This document shows, one piece after another, positions 33,449-43,644 of a stretch of 64,000 nucleotides of DNA. How positions within the stretch are numbered: the first letter of the stretch is position 1; every line of letters begins with the position of its first letter. The stretch spans positions 57,660,001 through 57,724,000 of the forward strand of contig CM060733.1 of NCBI GenBank assembly GCA_030704615.1. Direction: 5' to 3'. Position numbers and translations under genes: made by a program. A model generated the notes under the pieces. That model ran no database searches. It was not told the origin of the DNA and saw only the letters and a list, made by a program, of their open reading frames with translations. This DNA is from Takakia lepidozioides. Its lineage: Eukaryota; Streptophyta; Takakiopsida; Takakiales; Takakiaceae.

Positions 33449-35116
33449 TTATTTCATGTTCGGTGCTAGTAACTTGCCAGTGAAGCAAGGTGCATGACTT
33501 CCTTTACCTTTCCTGATGAGCGCTTTGCATTTATCTTTAGAAACTCCAACCAAGGCAGAACAACGAACCATGGAAGCAGGACCTGTCCGCTGAATCCTGA
33601 ACAATGCATCGGAAAAGTCTTGTGTCTCTCTCACTGGATTTCCCCATTGCATTGGCTGAGGAGGGATAGCAACATGTGGATTTGTCTCACAGAAAGTCGA
33701 AGAACTAGGAATGTCATGACTTGATTTGGAGCTGACGAACCTAGATGGCTGGTGTGGACTGGGCATCCCAGTGGCGCGTACTGGAACAGTCTTTACATTC
33801 ATATCACACCTCCAAGATTCGTTTGGCCCACCATGCTCATCGCCTAACTTGCGTTTGACTGGAATAGTGCAATTGTCTCCCTCCAATTGAACCCCCCTTG
33901 TGTGCATGGGTGTTCCAGCTACTATGCCACGTACAACCTTACCCATTTTTGCTGGGCTATTAGATCTAGCTGCTTGACGCAACATGAGCTCCTCTTTGTC
34001 GGGCCCCGTCCCCCATGTCTTTCTTGTGGTGTGCCTGTAAAATGTTGCCTGCTGCAAAAGAGCTCGTGACATGTCATGCATGGTGGCCTCATATAGATCC
34101 ACCTTCATTTTTTTCCCATTGCCTGCTGTCTTCCACCAAGCAGAATGGACTGCCTCAGACAAATTAGTGGTAGGCATATCTGCATCTGCCTCCACATCCA
34201 TGTCCTCTCTCATCCATTGGCCCCACATTCGATATCTGTAGTGCCACCATGCAAGCCATGAATCTAGTTTTGGCAGACTCTTTTCTGTGCATGCTCCTGA
34301 AGAGAGCCACCAAGCCCGAATTGCAATGTATGTGGTTGTAGCATCCTCCAAGGTAGCACTATCTTTCCATTCATAACAGAGTTGAGTGTGCCTTTCATGG
34401 AAGTCCTCCAAGATATAGTCGTTGGTGTGTCTTCGGAGGCTTTCAGCCCAATGATATAAACATGTTCTTTCTTTACCTTCCATTGGGACATTGGGATCAG
34501 ATCCATAAAACCTTCGAACATCAGCCCAATTCGCTCCTGCTGCATCCGCCATGAAGCCAGCAAAATTTGGTTTGTTCAAGCCAGCAAGTTTTGCTTGTTC
34601 ATTGATCATCTCCCAGAATAACACCTGAGCATGTGCATCCTCTGTTTTCATATCGCAAATGGCAATGGTCATCATTCGCTTGACATATGGTTCATAGACA
34701 TGACACGCAAGAGTTGTCCAATCCTTGATGTGTTTGACATGGTCAAATACTACCCAACTTGTGCGTAGATCCCCCTCACTCATGCGACGCACAAGATCAA
34801 CACCACTCCCGGGACCAGCAACAGACATCTTGAAAACATGGGGGAGATGAGAAGTATGCTGGCCTGGAAGGAGATTGCTGTGAATGAAATGGTATGTACT
34901 CAGACGCTTCAACTCCAATATGGACATGATGGAATTGACACGTGCAGATGCGACCTTGTTTTTCACATTGGGGCTACAAACATGGGCAAACTCTTCAAGA
35001 ATATCTTCCAAAGCCTCTCCCTCAAGACGTACTGTCTCTGTGCCATCAGCCACAAGAACTCGATCAATCAAGAGCTTTTGGGCCATTACAAGGAAATAGC
35101 TCCCGGGGTCGACCAT
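33449..35116 (-). CDS. Element B MULE-type DDE transposase core
   Basis: The catalytic region of a cut-and-paste transposase, 555 codons uninterrupted. Landmarks: VVFDHVKHIKDW (first Asp), AICDMKTED, GFMADAAGANW (second Asp), RTCLYHWAESL with the CxxH found in MULE cores, and TTNLSEAVHSAWW, the NxSE-type catalytic Glu. After the core comes a Pro/Ser-rich linker and a basic end (SKDKCKALIRKGKG). The SWIM finger follows in the next exon. Presence of all three acidic residues suggests this copy could be active if the N-terminal frame change is a true intron. Confidence 0.8.
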   Translation of the reverse strand: MVDPGSYFLVMAQKLLIDRVLVADGTETVRLEGEALEDILEEFAHVCSPNVKNKVASARVNSIMSILELKRLSTYHFIHSNLLPGQHTSHLPHVFKMSVAGPGSGVDLVRRMSEGDLRTSWVVFDHVKHIKDWTTLACHVYEPYVKRMMTIAICDMKTEDAHAQVLFWEMINEQAKLAGLNKPNFAGFMADAAGANWADVRRFYGSDPNVPMEGKERTCLYHWAESLRRHTNDYILEDFHERHTQLCYEWKDSATLEDATTTYIAIRAWWLSSGACTEKSLPKLDSWLAWWHYRYRMWGQWMREDMDVEADADMPTTNLSEAVHSAWWKTAGNGKKMKVDLYEATMHDMSRALLQQATFYRHTTRKTWGTGPDKEELMLRQAARSNSPAKMGKVVRGIVAGTPMHTRGVQLEGDNCTIPVKRKLGDEHGGPNESWRCDMNVKTVPVRATGMPSPHQPSRFVSSKSSHDIPSSSTFCETNPHVAIPPQPMQWGNPVRETQDFSDALFRIQRTGPASMVRCSALVGVSKDKCKALIRKGKGSHAPCFTGKLLAPNMK

Positions 35117-35690
35117 GGCTTCATCTTAACGTGCTCTTGAATCATGCTTGATGCATTTTCCGCAGCCTCTCTATTCTCGCCCTTGGCACATGGATGGTTA
35201 TGAAACCCAACGTGAACTGCAACACGTGTATATGTTGGAAGGGAACTTGTGACATAGTACATTCTTGCCCCACACTGCGCCTCACAGAAAGGTCTTTCTT
35301 TGCAGAAACTACACTTGAACTGGTTGAATGGAACTTGGGCTCCTGCAATGAACACCTTGTCTGCATTGCCTTCCCAATAGCGTTCATTCCGTTCTCCTTC
35401 TTTCTTGAAGAAGGGGCAAGTGCTGCTTTGACATATGAGCTTTCCAACACAAAGAACCTTACTACATTTCACATGATCTGGAACACCAGACATATTGTAG
35501 GTATTGGTCTTGCACCAAGGATGACCATCAAACTTGCGGTCCATGCCTTGGAGGGACTGTGAACCACGGTCCGTACGTAGTTTGACCACGGGGGGGAGTT
35601 TGTGGATCACTTTTCCATCAAAAGCTCGAGGAAGACACCGAACACGATGCACTGGAATGTGACTATAGTCCAAGGTAGAAAGCTCTCCTT
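35086..35690 (-). CDS. Element B Cys/His finger exon
   Basis: It contains GMDRKFDGHPWCKTNT, then many Cys residues (CSKVLCVGKLIC, CSFCKERPFC) and YYVTSSL...VHVGFHNHPC. A C...C...HNHPC pattern of this kind is seen in FLYWCH and WRKY-GCM1 fingers that commonly precede MULE transposases and bind the element ends. The assignment to either finger class is tentative. It overlaps the transposase-core frame by about 30 bases, so a frame change or small intron joins them near 35,100. Confidence 0.6.
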
Positions 35691-36317
35691 TTGATCATTC
35701 CTCCGAGCAATGGCCAAGATACTCAAAATGGACAACACACCAGAAGGAAATGCAGATGTAGCCTCCCCTGCTAGTCGTGGAGATGAAGATAAACCCCTCG
35801 CAGATTCGCAACAATCAGACGTGGTGTTGTCCAATGGAGTTTTCCGAGGCTTCATGTCGTGAAGCAAGACCGTATGAGCAGATGAGGAAGGTTGAGATCC
35901 ACAAAATACACTCTTAGAAACCTCAACACAATCCGAATTATGAGACCCCAAGCTCGCCGAATCTGCAACCTCCTCCTTCAATTTACAACTCCCATTTGTC
36001 GCAGCTTGATCGTTCTTTCTTGCAATAGAAGTGTGCCTCTCATCATGTGACTGTGTATAGCTCGTACCTGTGACACGGTACTTGGAGAAAGTGTCTGGAA
36101 ACAACTCCCATTGCTTTTGGCCGTCATTGAAAACTGGAAGCAACACTGTGGAGGCATCATCATCTCCATCATCCTCCAAAAAAACTGAACCCGAAACAAG
36201 TTTGAATCTATTGCATAACCAAGGTTCTGGGATAATGCACTTGTTTCCATTGCAAGGATAACGAACCACTTTTGCATCAGGTGGACATGAAAGCACTGCA
36301 TATTTTGGTGTAGACAT
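35607..36317 (-). CDS. Element B first exon
   Basis: It begins MSTPKYAVLSCPPDAKVV, with a Cys-containing PCNGNKCIIPEPWLC stretch, then an acidic DDGDDDAS and a Ser-rich region. The frame overlaps the next coding segment: around 35,690 the sequence can be read as LSTLDYSHIPVHRVRCLP, the counterpart of FVDWESIRVQRVQYVP in element A, so the true exon end is upstream of 35,690. Function unknown. Confidence 0.55.
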   Translation of the reverse strand: MSTPKYAVLSCPPDAKVVRYPCNGNKCIIPEPWLCNRFKLVSGSVFLEDDGDDDASTVLLPVFNDGQKQWELFPDTFSKYRVTGTSYTQSHDERHTSIARKNDQAATNGSCKLKEEVADSASLGSHNSDCVEVSKSVFCGSQPSSSAHTVLLHDMKPRKTPLDNTTSDCCESARGLSSSPRLAGEATSAFPSGVLSILSILAIARRNDQKESFLPWTIVTFQCIVFGVFLELLMEK

Positions 36318-36959
36318 TTGGCAATGCCCTCAAAGTTTGAGAGAAGATGCAAAATGAATGAAAGCGCACATCTTGCAAGACCTTATGCAAATACATTAAA
36401 TGGCTTACATTACTTATGTGTATCATCAATCCAGAAGGTCCAAATTTTTTGAGGCATGTGCTCCATCCATATTATTCTCTGACAGAAACAACTAAATGGA
36501 CTATCCCCTATTTTTAAGACGACGGCGCCGTTGTTGAGATCTTAGAATCCAATGTACTGCCTTCTTCTTATGAGCATATGAAACATAAATGCTCTGCATG
36601 TTTCCATTTATTTTACAACCAATCGTTGATTAATCGTCCAACTATGAACTGACACACTAGACGGCACAATTTATTTACAATCAAATCCCATGACATGTAT
36701 GTTGATTTGTTCTTTGATTACTCATGTATGAGTAATGAGTACAAGTATTTGTGGCGACAATTGGCTCTAAAACCAATAAATTGATTAAGACACCCATAAC
36801 AAAATATTTAGTTACTTTATCACTTACTTTATATTGTATTATGAAGGCGCCGCCACAAAGTAACATGTCAATCGTACAACCATCTTTTGAGGATCCACGT
36901 GTAACCCATGTAGTCCAAAAAACACTAACGCCAGAGTGTATAAAAAATGTTCACATTTC

Positions 36960-37095
36960 AGATTTGGCCAATTTGGCCTTTTTAAGGCCTTCGCCTTCGC
37001 GCCCCCCTTTCCCCCCGCTCTCCTTGGCGGGGGCAGGTTTGAACCCGCAACCTAGTGGAAAATACACCACAACCTTACCAACAAGCCATGCTCTA
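36960..37095 (-). mobile_element. tRNA-derived SINE-like sequence
   Basis: On the minus strand GCATGGCTTGTTGGTAAGG looks like a pol III A box and GGTTGCGGGTTCAAACCTGC, about 40 bases later, like a B box. This is the arrangement of tRNA-derived SINEs. A G-rich and then AGGCC-rich segment follows. Neighbouring 36,318-36,950 is AT-rich with no gene and would include the upstream region of the 37.4 kb gene. Confidence 0.5.
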
Positions 37096-37379
37096 TTCAA
37101 TGAAACAACCTCTACTTTTTTGTTAATAAACTGTTTCTTTTCAGTTAAACTTGTTGCCATTACTACATGACTAACCCGGTATCATTACTACACTAACGTA
37201 GTCTAGTATACTTGCACATTATCCCTTGCCACTCCCCCAAACAAACACACACAAACTACACAAGCACTTAACACGTCTCTAGTCTCTACACCCTGGAGAC
37301 TCCCGTTGCGAAGAGGAGACGGAGGCGCCGCATCTCGGCCTTATACTATACCACCCCGAGGCAACGAGCTGTTGCGGCG

Positions 37380-40300
37380 ATGGGGAGGAAGAAGGACACT
37401 CGAGGGGGAGGCGTTGCTGGTGGTGGTGGTGGTAGAGGCAAGCTGCGGACGGAGAAGGTAAGCTGTAGTTTTGTTTTTTTTCATGACCTGCACTTAGGCA
37501 TATGCGCCATCGCATAAGCCCCACCAAGCTGCTCCTTATCTAGCACATCCGCCGGCGCAGATGCCTAAGTCACTTCAAGTCTCACAAGTTTGCGAATCTC
37601 CACACATACACACAACCGTCTCCGCCGGCGGAGACAGCTCATTCCCCTTGGTTTTTTCTGATGCTTGGAAGGGCTGGGCTGCCACCTCCGCCGGCGCATA
37701 CCGTTGGAGCTGGGATGCTCGCATGTTTCAGGAAGTGCTCCTCTACTCCCATCCCGTTTATTTTTTTGCATGCTCATACGTTGCTGATGCTCCGAGCGGG
37801 TTGGGCTGGCGTATCCGCTGGCGCATACCTGTGCAGCAGGGCTGCTCAAATGTTTCAGGAAATTCTCCCCTTTTCCATCTTCTTTGTTTTTCCGCATGCT
37901 GATGCTCCGAGTGGGCTGCGCTGGCATATCCGCCGGCGCATACCCATTGAGTACATTTTTTTTTGCTCAGATCATAGGTTTCAGGAACCTCCTGCAAGCG
38001 TCTCCACCGGCGGAGACACTTGGAGCTTGGTTTTTTTTTGCATATTCCCTGTGTTACGGAAGCTCCAAAGCGCCAAGGCTGCCACCTCTGTCAACACAGA
38101 CCCGTGCAGCAGGGCTGCTCACATATTTCAGGAAGTTCTCCCCCCCTTCCATCTCTTTTGTTTCTCCGCATTCTCATAAGTTGTTGATGCTCCGAGCGGG
38201 CTGGGCTGCCATATCCGCCGGCGCATACCCATTGAGCACAATCTTTTTTTGCTTAGCTCCTAGGTTTCAGGAACCTCATGCAAGCATCTCCGCCGGCGGA
38301 GATGCTTGGAGCTTGGTTTTTTGTTGTATATTCCTTGTGTTACGTAAGCTCCAAAGTGTCGAGGCTGCCACCTCCGTCGGCGCAGACGCTTGGGGAACCT
38401 TCCCTATTTTGGTTGATCACAGTATTCAAGTATCTCAAAGCTTCTACGTTGCCACCTCCACAACTCCACAACTCCACATGCTTCCATAGGCCTAGTTTGA
38501 TCTTTCAAGGTGCTCCTGTATGTTTGGCTACAACCTCCCTTCCATGGTATGCGCCGGCGCATATGCTTGGAGCTCCTTGAGCAAAAATTTCTTCAAGGGC
38601 CTCAAATCTTGTCAAATTTTGAGTTGGTTGCACATATGTGTCATATGCGCCGGCGTAGGTGGTCGGAGGTCCTCTGTCGGGATGCTCACGCCTGTATTCT
38701 GCTGCAAGTTGTAAGCTTTGAAAGACAAGGATATTCATGGAATTAGTTGACTATCCAAATTCATTTGTTTTCTTCATGCAACCATGACACTGAACTGCTC
38801 TTTTTACATATTATACATTCACACATGTGCTCTTCTCATACACTGACATCTTGAACTGTTTTGGTCTATGGAATTAGGAAATTACTACTACAACTGAAGC
38901 TGTGGAGGCCGGGACGCTTGCAACCATTATTGACGACATTGATGCAGGGAATTGGGGGGCAGATGAGTATGAAGAGGATACAACATCTAGTGATCCTCTT
39001 TCTCTAGATGCCAAACAGGCAATTATTCTGGAAAAGAAACAAGATCTGAATGTAACTTTCAGGTCCCTCCTCATTGAGGATGGAGTTATGGACATTCCAT
39101 TGTGTCGCATGATTTCTATGCAGGTTGTTAGGCCCGCCCTTGCCAACGACATCCTAAAGCTTAGAGGAGACTTCTATTCTGGATACCATCCAGGAGCAGC
39201 CGTGTTCTATGTTTCTGTTGAGGGGATTGATGGATCTACTGTAGATGTAGGTCCTGATATCATCTCTACATGGGATAGTCATTGGAAAATAGTCAATGAT
39301 GAGTTTGAGAAGTATCTTGAGTCCAAGCCAAAGTTGCATCATCTTCGGGGGAAGATGTTTCATGTCTGGGATGGGAATCATAGGCTTCAAGCATGGTATC
39401 CCTATATCAATGAAGTTTATGGGGCCAACTTGTCAAGACATGTCTGTGTGACAAGTTGGGTGCTCAATACATCCAAATTTGTGCACTTGGTTTGCAAGGT
39501 CAATATGATTGGCCTTACACCTGTCTCTGAATGGAAGAATGTATTGAGGAAAGAGCAATACGACGAATGCATCAAGAAAGCAGGAAAGACTTGGTATAAC
39601 CTGACAGTCCATGCAATGACAGAGATTTTGTACAAGGTAACATCATGTCTTAACCAAGTTTCATTCTTTGCATCCATAGACAAGATTCACCTCTGGTTCA
39701 TGTTATGAACTGTTTTGGTTCTTTTGGCAGCATGATATTGTTGAGGCCCAACGCATGGCGGGGGAAGCTTACAAACTTGCTGAGGGGCCAAAGAGTCAAG
39801 AGGGCCTTGAAGATACAATGAGACAGGCTGGATTGAAAGCAAGGGAGCAACACAAGAGTCAGCTTGTGAAGTTGCTTCCTATTGCTGATCCAACCCTTGG
39901 AGAGGGGTTTCTCCAAGAACTTAAACTGCATTGGTCACGTGTAAAGGCAGGATCAGAGGAAATGACCCAAGAGAAAATGGTGAACATTGCTACCGCCCGG
40001 GTGGATCCTGAAGAAAAGGTGGAATGGCTACATATATGGAATGGAGACCAAACACTTCACGACCGTAATTTTTTTCCACCCGGGCCTATCAGTGGGCCAA
40101 CACTTGATCCTTGGCTGAATAGAAGGACTTTTTGGTGGCAGGTACATATACAATCACTATCTTCTCAATGCAATTAATTCATTTTGTTGATGACACATTA
40201 ACATAGTTATTTAACTGACTGTATTTTCTGGCAGCTTCGCAAGGTTGCCTTGGCTCAGTTTGCCTTGTACACCACTCAGCTTGGCCAATTTCATGTTGCC

Positions 40301-41052
40301 TTGGAGGAAGGAGAGAGTGAGAGTCTGGGAGACTACATGGATACATGGAAGATGACTCATTTCAATGAGTTGTTTCATAGAGAGTTCTCATTGCCAAAGG
40401 GGCCATTCAGAGGCAATGATTGGGAACAACAAACAGGTGGGGAGAAGGTGGTGAGACGGATTTTATTCAGGTACCATCTTTCCATTGCATTGTACATGGA
40501 TAGTGTATACACCTTGTAAGTCAAAAATGTCTATGCTTCAAGTATTTTTCTAGTATATTGGGATATACATGTTTCTTAATGTGCTTGTTCAATTGTTGAA
40601 CAGTTGCATAAATATTTGTCTCCACAATAACTTTGAATGTGTTGTATTTTAGGTACATGAGATTTGTGCTTGTACCGAGTGATCGACTTAAGGCTGAGCC
40701 CAAGTTTCTGATGGCCTGGAAGTTTGGTGCTCAACAAGCTTCCATGTACACACCTGCAATTGAGGAAGATTGGGGTGTGGAACACCGGGAAGGGGGGGGT
40801 TGGTATTTGGATATGCCCAAGGGTACTATCCCCTATGCAGAAATGGGACTTCATAAGGAATGTGTTCGCAGGCAGTCAGTGAGTGATGAAGGGGGTATCT
40901 CCACTGAAGTCCCTGTTCTGGAGCATGCAGAACAGATTGCTACACAGGCCGCTGACGCTGTAGCCCAAGTGGTCCCTGCCGTTGTGGGTGTACCAAAACG
41001 CAAATTGCTGGCTTCTATTGCTGGTGGTGTACCTTCAAATGTACTGCTATGA
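37380..41052 (+). CDS. Intact ParB-like gene (i), five exons
   Basis: Exons 37380-37457, 38878-39636, 39731-40141, 40235-40470 and 40653-41052 have GT-AG borders and join in frame to 627 residues ending at TGA. Exon 1 is a basic, Gly-rich leader (MGRKKDTRGGG). Exon 2 holds the domain: MDIPLCRMISMQVVRPAL, then KMFHVWDGNHRLQAW. An R-containing strand followed by DGNHR is the ParB/sulfiredoxin-fold signature, where this motif binds nucleotide. Later exons carry VEWLHIWNGD and GGWYLDMP, conserved in the decayed copy at 25.4-27.6 kb but of unknown role. ParB proteins in bacteria bind palindromic parS sites; related domains are fused or adjacent to DNA methylases on plasmids and phages. The next gene here is methylase-like, 62 bp away. 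The domain call is from motif reading and should be confirmed by profile search. Confidence 0.72.
37480..38700. repeat. Intron repeats centred on CGCCGGCG palindromes
   Basis: The 1.4-kb first intron contains about twelve copies of short palindromes built on CGCCGGCG: TCTCCGCCGGCGGAGA (37619, 38286), ATGCGCCGGCGCAT (38546) and hybrids such as TATCCGCCGGCGCATACC (37925, 38213). They sit in longer repeated text, alternating GCTGATGCTCCGAGCGGG and GTTTCAGGAA blocks, about 80-150 bp apart. The compound unit repeats at roughly 290 bp. Confidence 0.8.
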
Positions 41053-41114
41053 AGGCGCAGTGCAGTGTCATTTTCTGGTGGTGCACCTAGCATGTTCGCA
41101 TTTTTTTCATTGAT

Positions 41115-42705
41115 ATGGTGGAGGCCTCAAGTACATCTCCTGATGCGACCTTGAAAGAGCTCATGGAGTTCTTAAAAAATGTGAGTTTCCCCCAACAAAC
41201 AAACTTGAATGTAAGGAATTCTTCGATGTTTTTATATCCTCATCATCCGGCTATTGACTCCTACATTTTCTGTATGTTGTTTGCAGTTGCCAGGAACTTG
41301 GTCTAGTGTTGTGGATGGAAAAAGCGTGCATGTGGCTGTGGACATGATCATCGTGGACTGCCCAACAGGAATGCCTGTACAGGGCTGTTTGGATGGTGTA
41401 CAGGTTCCTCCCTGGAATGCTTTTGATAAACGGTATTGGGAGTATGCATTCTCCATTGCTAATGACCTGTTGGATGACAATGGATGCTTGGTGTTCTTGC
41501 AGGGCTCCGATGATTCATTTGCATTGGAGCTCTTTTCTTACTCCAGGGGCAGCTCTATTTCCGTATTATCAAGGAAATATACTTGCATCAATACCACCCC
41601 TCTACACACTCAGACAGGAAAGGTAAAAATCATCCCTCTTCAATATCTCATTGTTTGATGTTTCATCTTCCTACTCTCATACATATTATTTAAACCATCC
41701 GGGTGCACTGTTTTTGTGGAAATGGCACGTCTAACAGACCATGTTCTTCCACGCCCATGTCCTCACCAAGCAAGGAGGACTATTCAAACTGCGTGAGTCT
41801 GGCAAAGTTGTGGACCCCCTTGCAGACCCTGTTGAGTTGGATGCCATCTACAACCACATTCCAGATGTTGCACTACCCATGCAAACTCCTCAACAAGCCT
41901 GGAGGGGTGCGCGAGACCGTAGTCCCGCCTTCATGCAAGTGTTGTTGGAGACATGCTCACCTCCTAGCTCCCGCATTTTGGATCTCACAGCTGGCACAGG
42001 TTTGCATTGGTCTCCATTTTGTAATTAAAATCTTCTGAGCTGATTCATGATCATTAACTGTTATCTGATATAATATCATCATTGCATGTTTTTTTCCTGC
42101 AGGTTCTACATTTATTGCTGCCCGCGAGTATGGACGTCACGTATTTGGTCTTGAGGGGGACCAGACGTTGTATGCAGCACGTCTCTCTGCACTTCAAAAT
42201 ACTCAACCCGTTTTGGTTTCATCTGTGGTAACTCCAACCATTCAACGTCCTGTGAGTTTGTTGGAACCCCCCGCTCCTAAGGTGGCGCGCAAGCTTGGTC
42301 TTCATCTCGGCAGTACTTGCTAGTGAGTATGTCTCGCCTCCATTCCCTTTGTTGCAATCTCTATATTATTTGCAAAGCAAACCATTCCTATTTGATTTGT
42401 TAACATAAGTATACATGTATGTGTGATGCAGTGATGGGATTGTGCGGACCATCTACGATAGTCTACCCCAAAGTCCTCTTTCATCGTTTTATCTACCTTC
42501 GTATGCCGAGTCCCAAGCTTTGCATTCAATACATCAACAACGTGATGTAGGTCTTTCCAATGATCTCTTGTTTGACCGAAGAGCAGCTATTGTTGGACAA
42601 TCCGTGGATAGGTTGCGTAGAGTTGAGGCTTTCATGGATGTGTATGCCTCTGAATCACAGGCTTATGACACGGATGATGAAGTATCAGCTGATGATGTTA
42701 TGTAG
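41115..42705 (+). CDS. DNA N4/N6-methylase-like gene, five exons
   Basis: Exons 41115-41180, 41287-41622, 41738-41999, 42103-42322 and 42432-42705 join in phase (0, 0, 1, 2) to 385 residues, stop TAG. The order of motifs is that of beta-class DNA amino-methylases: first a catalytic-loop-like MIIVDCPTGMPV (where DPPY is usual), then WEYAFSIANDLLDDNGCLVF, then RSPAFMQVLLETCS, RILDLTAGTGSTFIAAREYG and HVFGLEGD, a good AdoMet-binding motif I with the following acidic residue. The catalytic tetrapeptide reads DCPT rather than DPPY/NPPY, so activity is uncertain. The tail is acidic (TDDEVSADDV). It starts 62 bp after the ParB-like gene on the same strand; either the two are separate genes or alternative splicing joins them. 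Confidence 0.7.
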
Positions 42706-43644
42706 GTAATTAGAAATTACATATACTTCCTCATTGTCAGTCCGAATTTTTTGTTATTTTTTATGATACATGTATTTCTCTCTAGTGTAAGGTAAAACAA
42801 ATGGGGCAAATGACATGGTGTTGAAATCAGATTTCATGTTATCTTCCTGTCATTTGATTTATCTATGTAATAGTTTGTACATAGATCTCTACTGCATTTC
42901 ATAGATCCCTTTACCTTAATGCAAGTTCGACATGCACTTCAGCACTATCAAATTTCATCATTAGTAAGATCAACCCTTATGAGTATTGTGGCATGTTATG
43001 TACACACAGGGTGACTATCTTTATCTCATTAGTGTTTCATTTCATTAGTGTTTCAAGTCTGAATGGGTAGTGTAGTGGTATGAACTAGGCTTGATACCCG
43101 ATAGGTTGTGGGTTCTATCTCTGATGGACATTATGTTTTTGTAAAATAAAAATGTTTCAGAAGATAGATATATAGATACTGCAAAACCTATGTAACAAAG
43201 CTCCCTAGCATTGTCAAGCTCCCTAGCATTCCCTTAGCATTGCTCCATTCTGAACTTCAAACTAGACTCCCACCATTGGAAGAGCCCGTACCTTCACCAT
43301 TTGTATCTAACAAGGAGCCGTGCCTCGTCACTTTTTAATTTTTCGACCTTTTTTCTCATGTTGGAAAGCCATAAAAGCAACATGTTCATCTCCCATTCCT
43401 ACACTCACCCATGTGGAATAATAATACAATGAATATGGAATATTCTATATAGAATATTCTTATTCCATCCTTTGATATTTTGACTATAAACCCTAAGATT
43501 AGATGAATCACAATTTTTTTTTTTTTTTTTGGGTACCCTTATTTAAATGTTGTGCATATAAAATTGTTCCTATGCATATCTAAAATTTGTATGCACGCAT
43601 ACATTCCTCCATATGCATGCATTTGTGTGCGCATATAGTATAGG
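42706..43644. other. AT-rich spacer with a tRNA-like SINE remnant
   Basis: No coding frame is seen. At 43064-43130 the sequence GGGTAGTGTAGTGGTATGAA (A box-like) is followed about 35 bases later by GGTTGTGGGTTCTATC (B box-like), suggesting a tRNA-derived SINE or pseudo-tRNA in plus orientation. A poly-T run lies near 43514. Confidence 0.45.

Larger units (their letters stand above)
32783..36317 (-). mobile_element. MULE-like element B, better preserved
   Basis: Four consecutive coding segments on the minus strand encode an N-terminal module, a Cys/His finger region, a DDE transposase core and a SWIM finger. The core is open for 555 codons, so this copy is much less decayed than element A at 15.8-19.3 kb. 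Terminal inverted repeats and target duplication were not found by eye. Confidence 0.78.
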
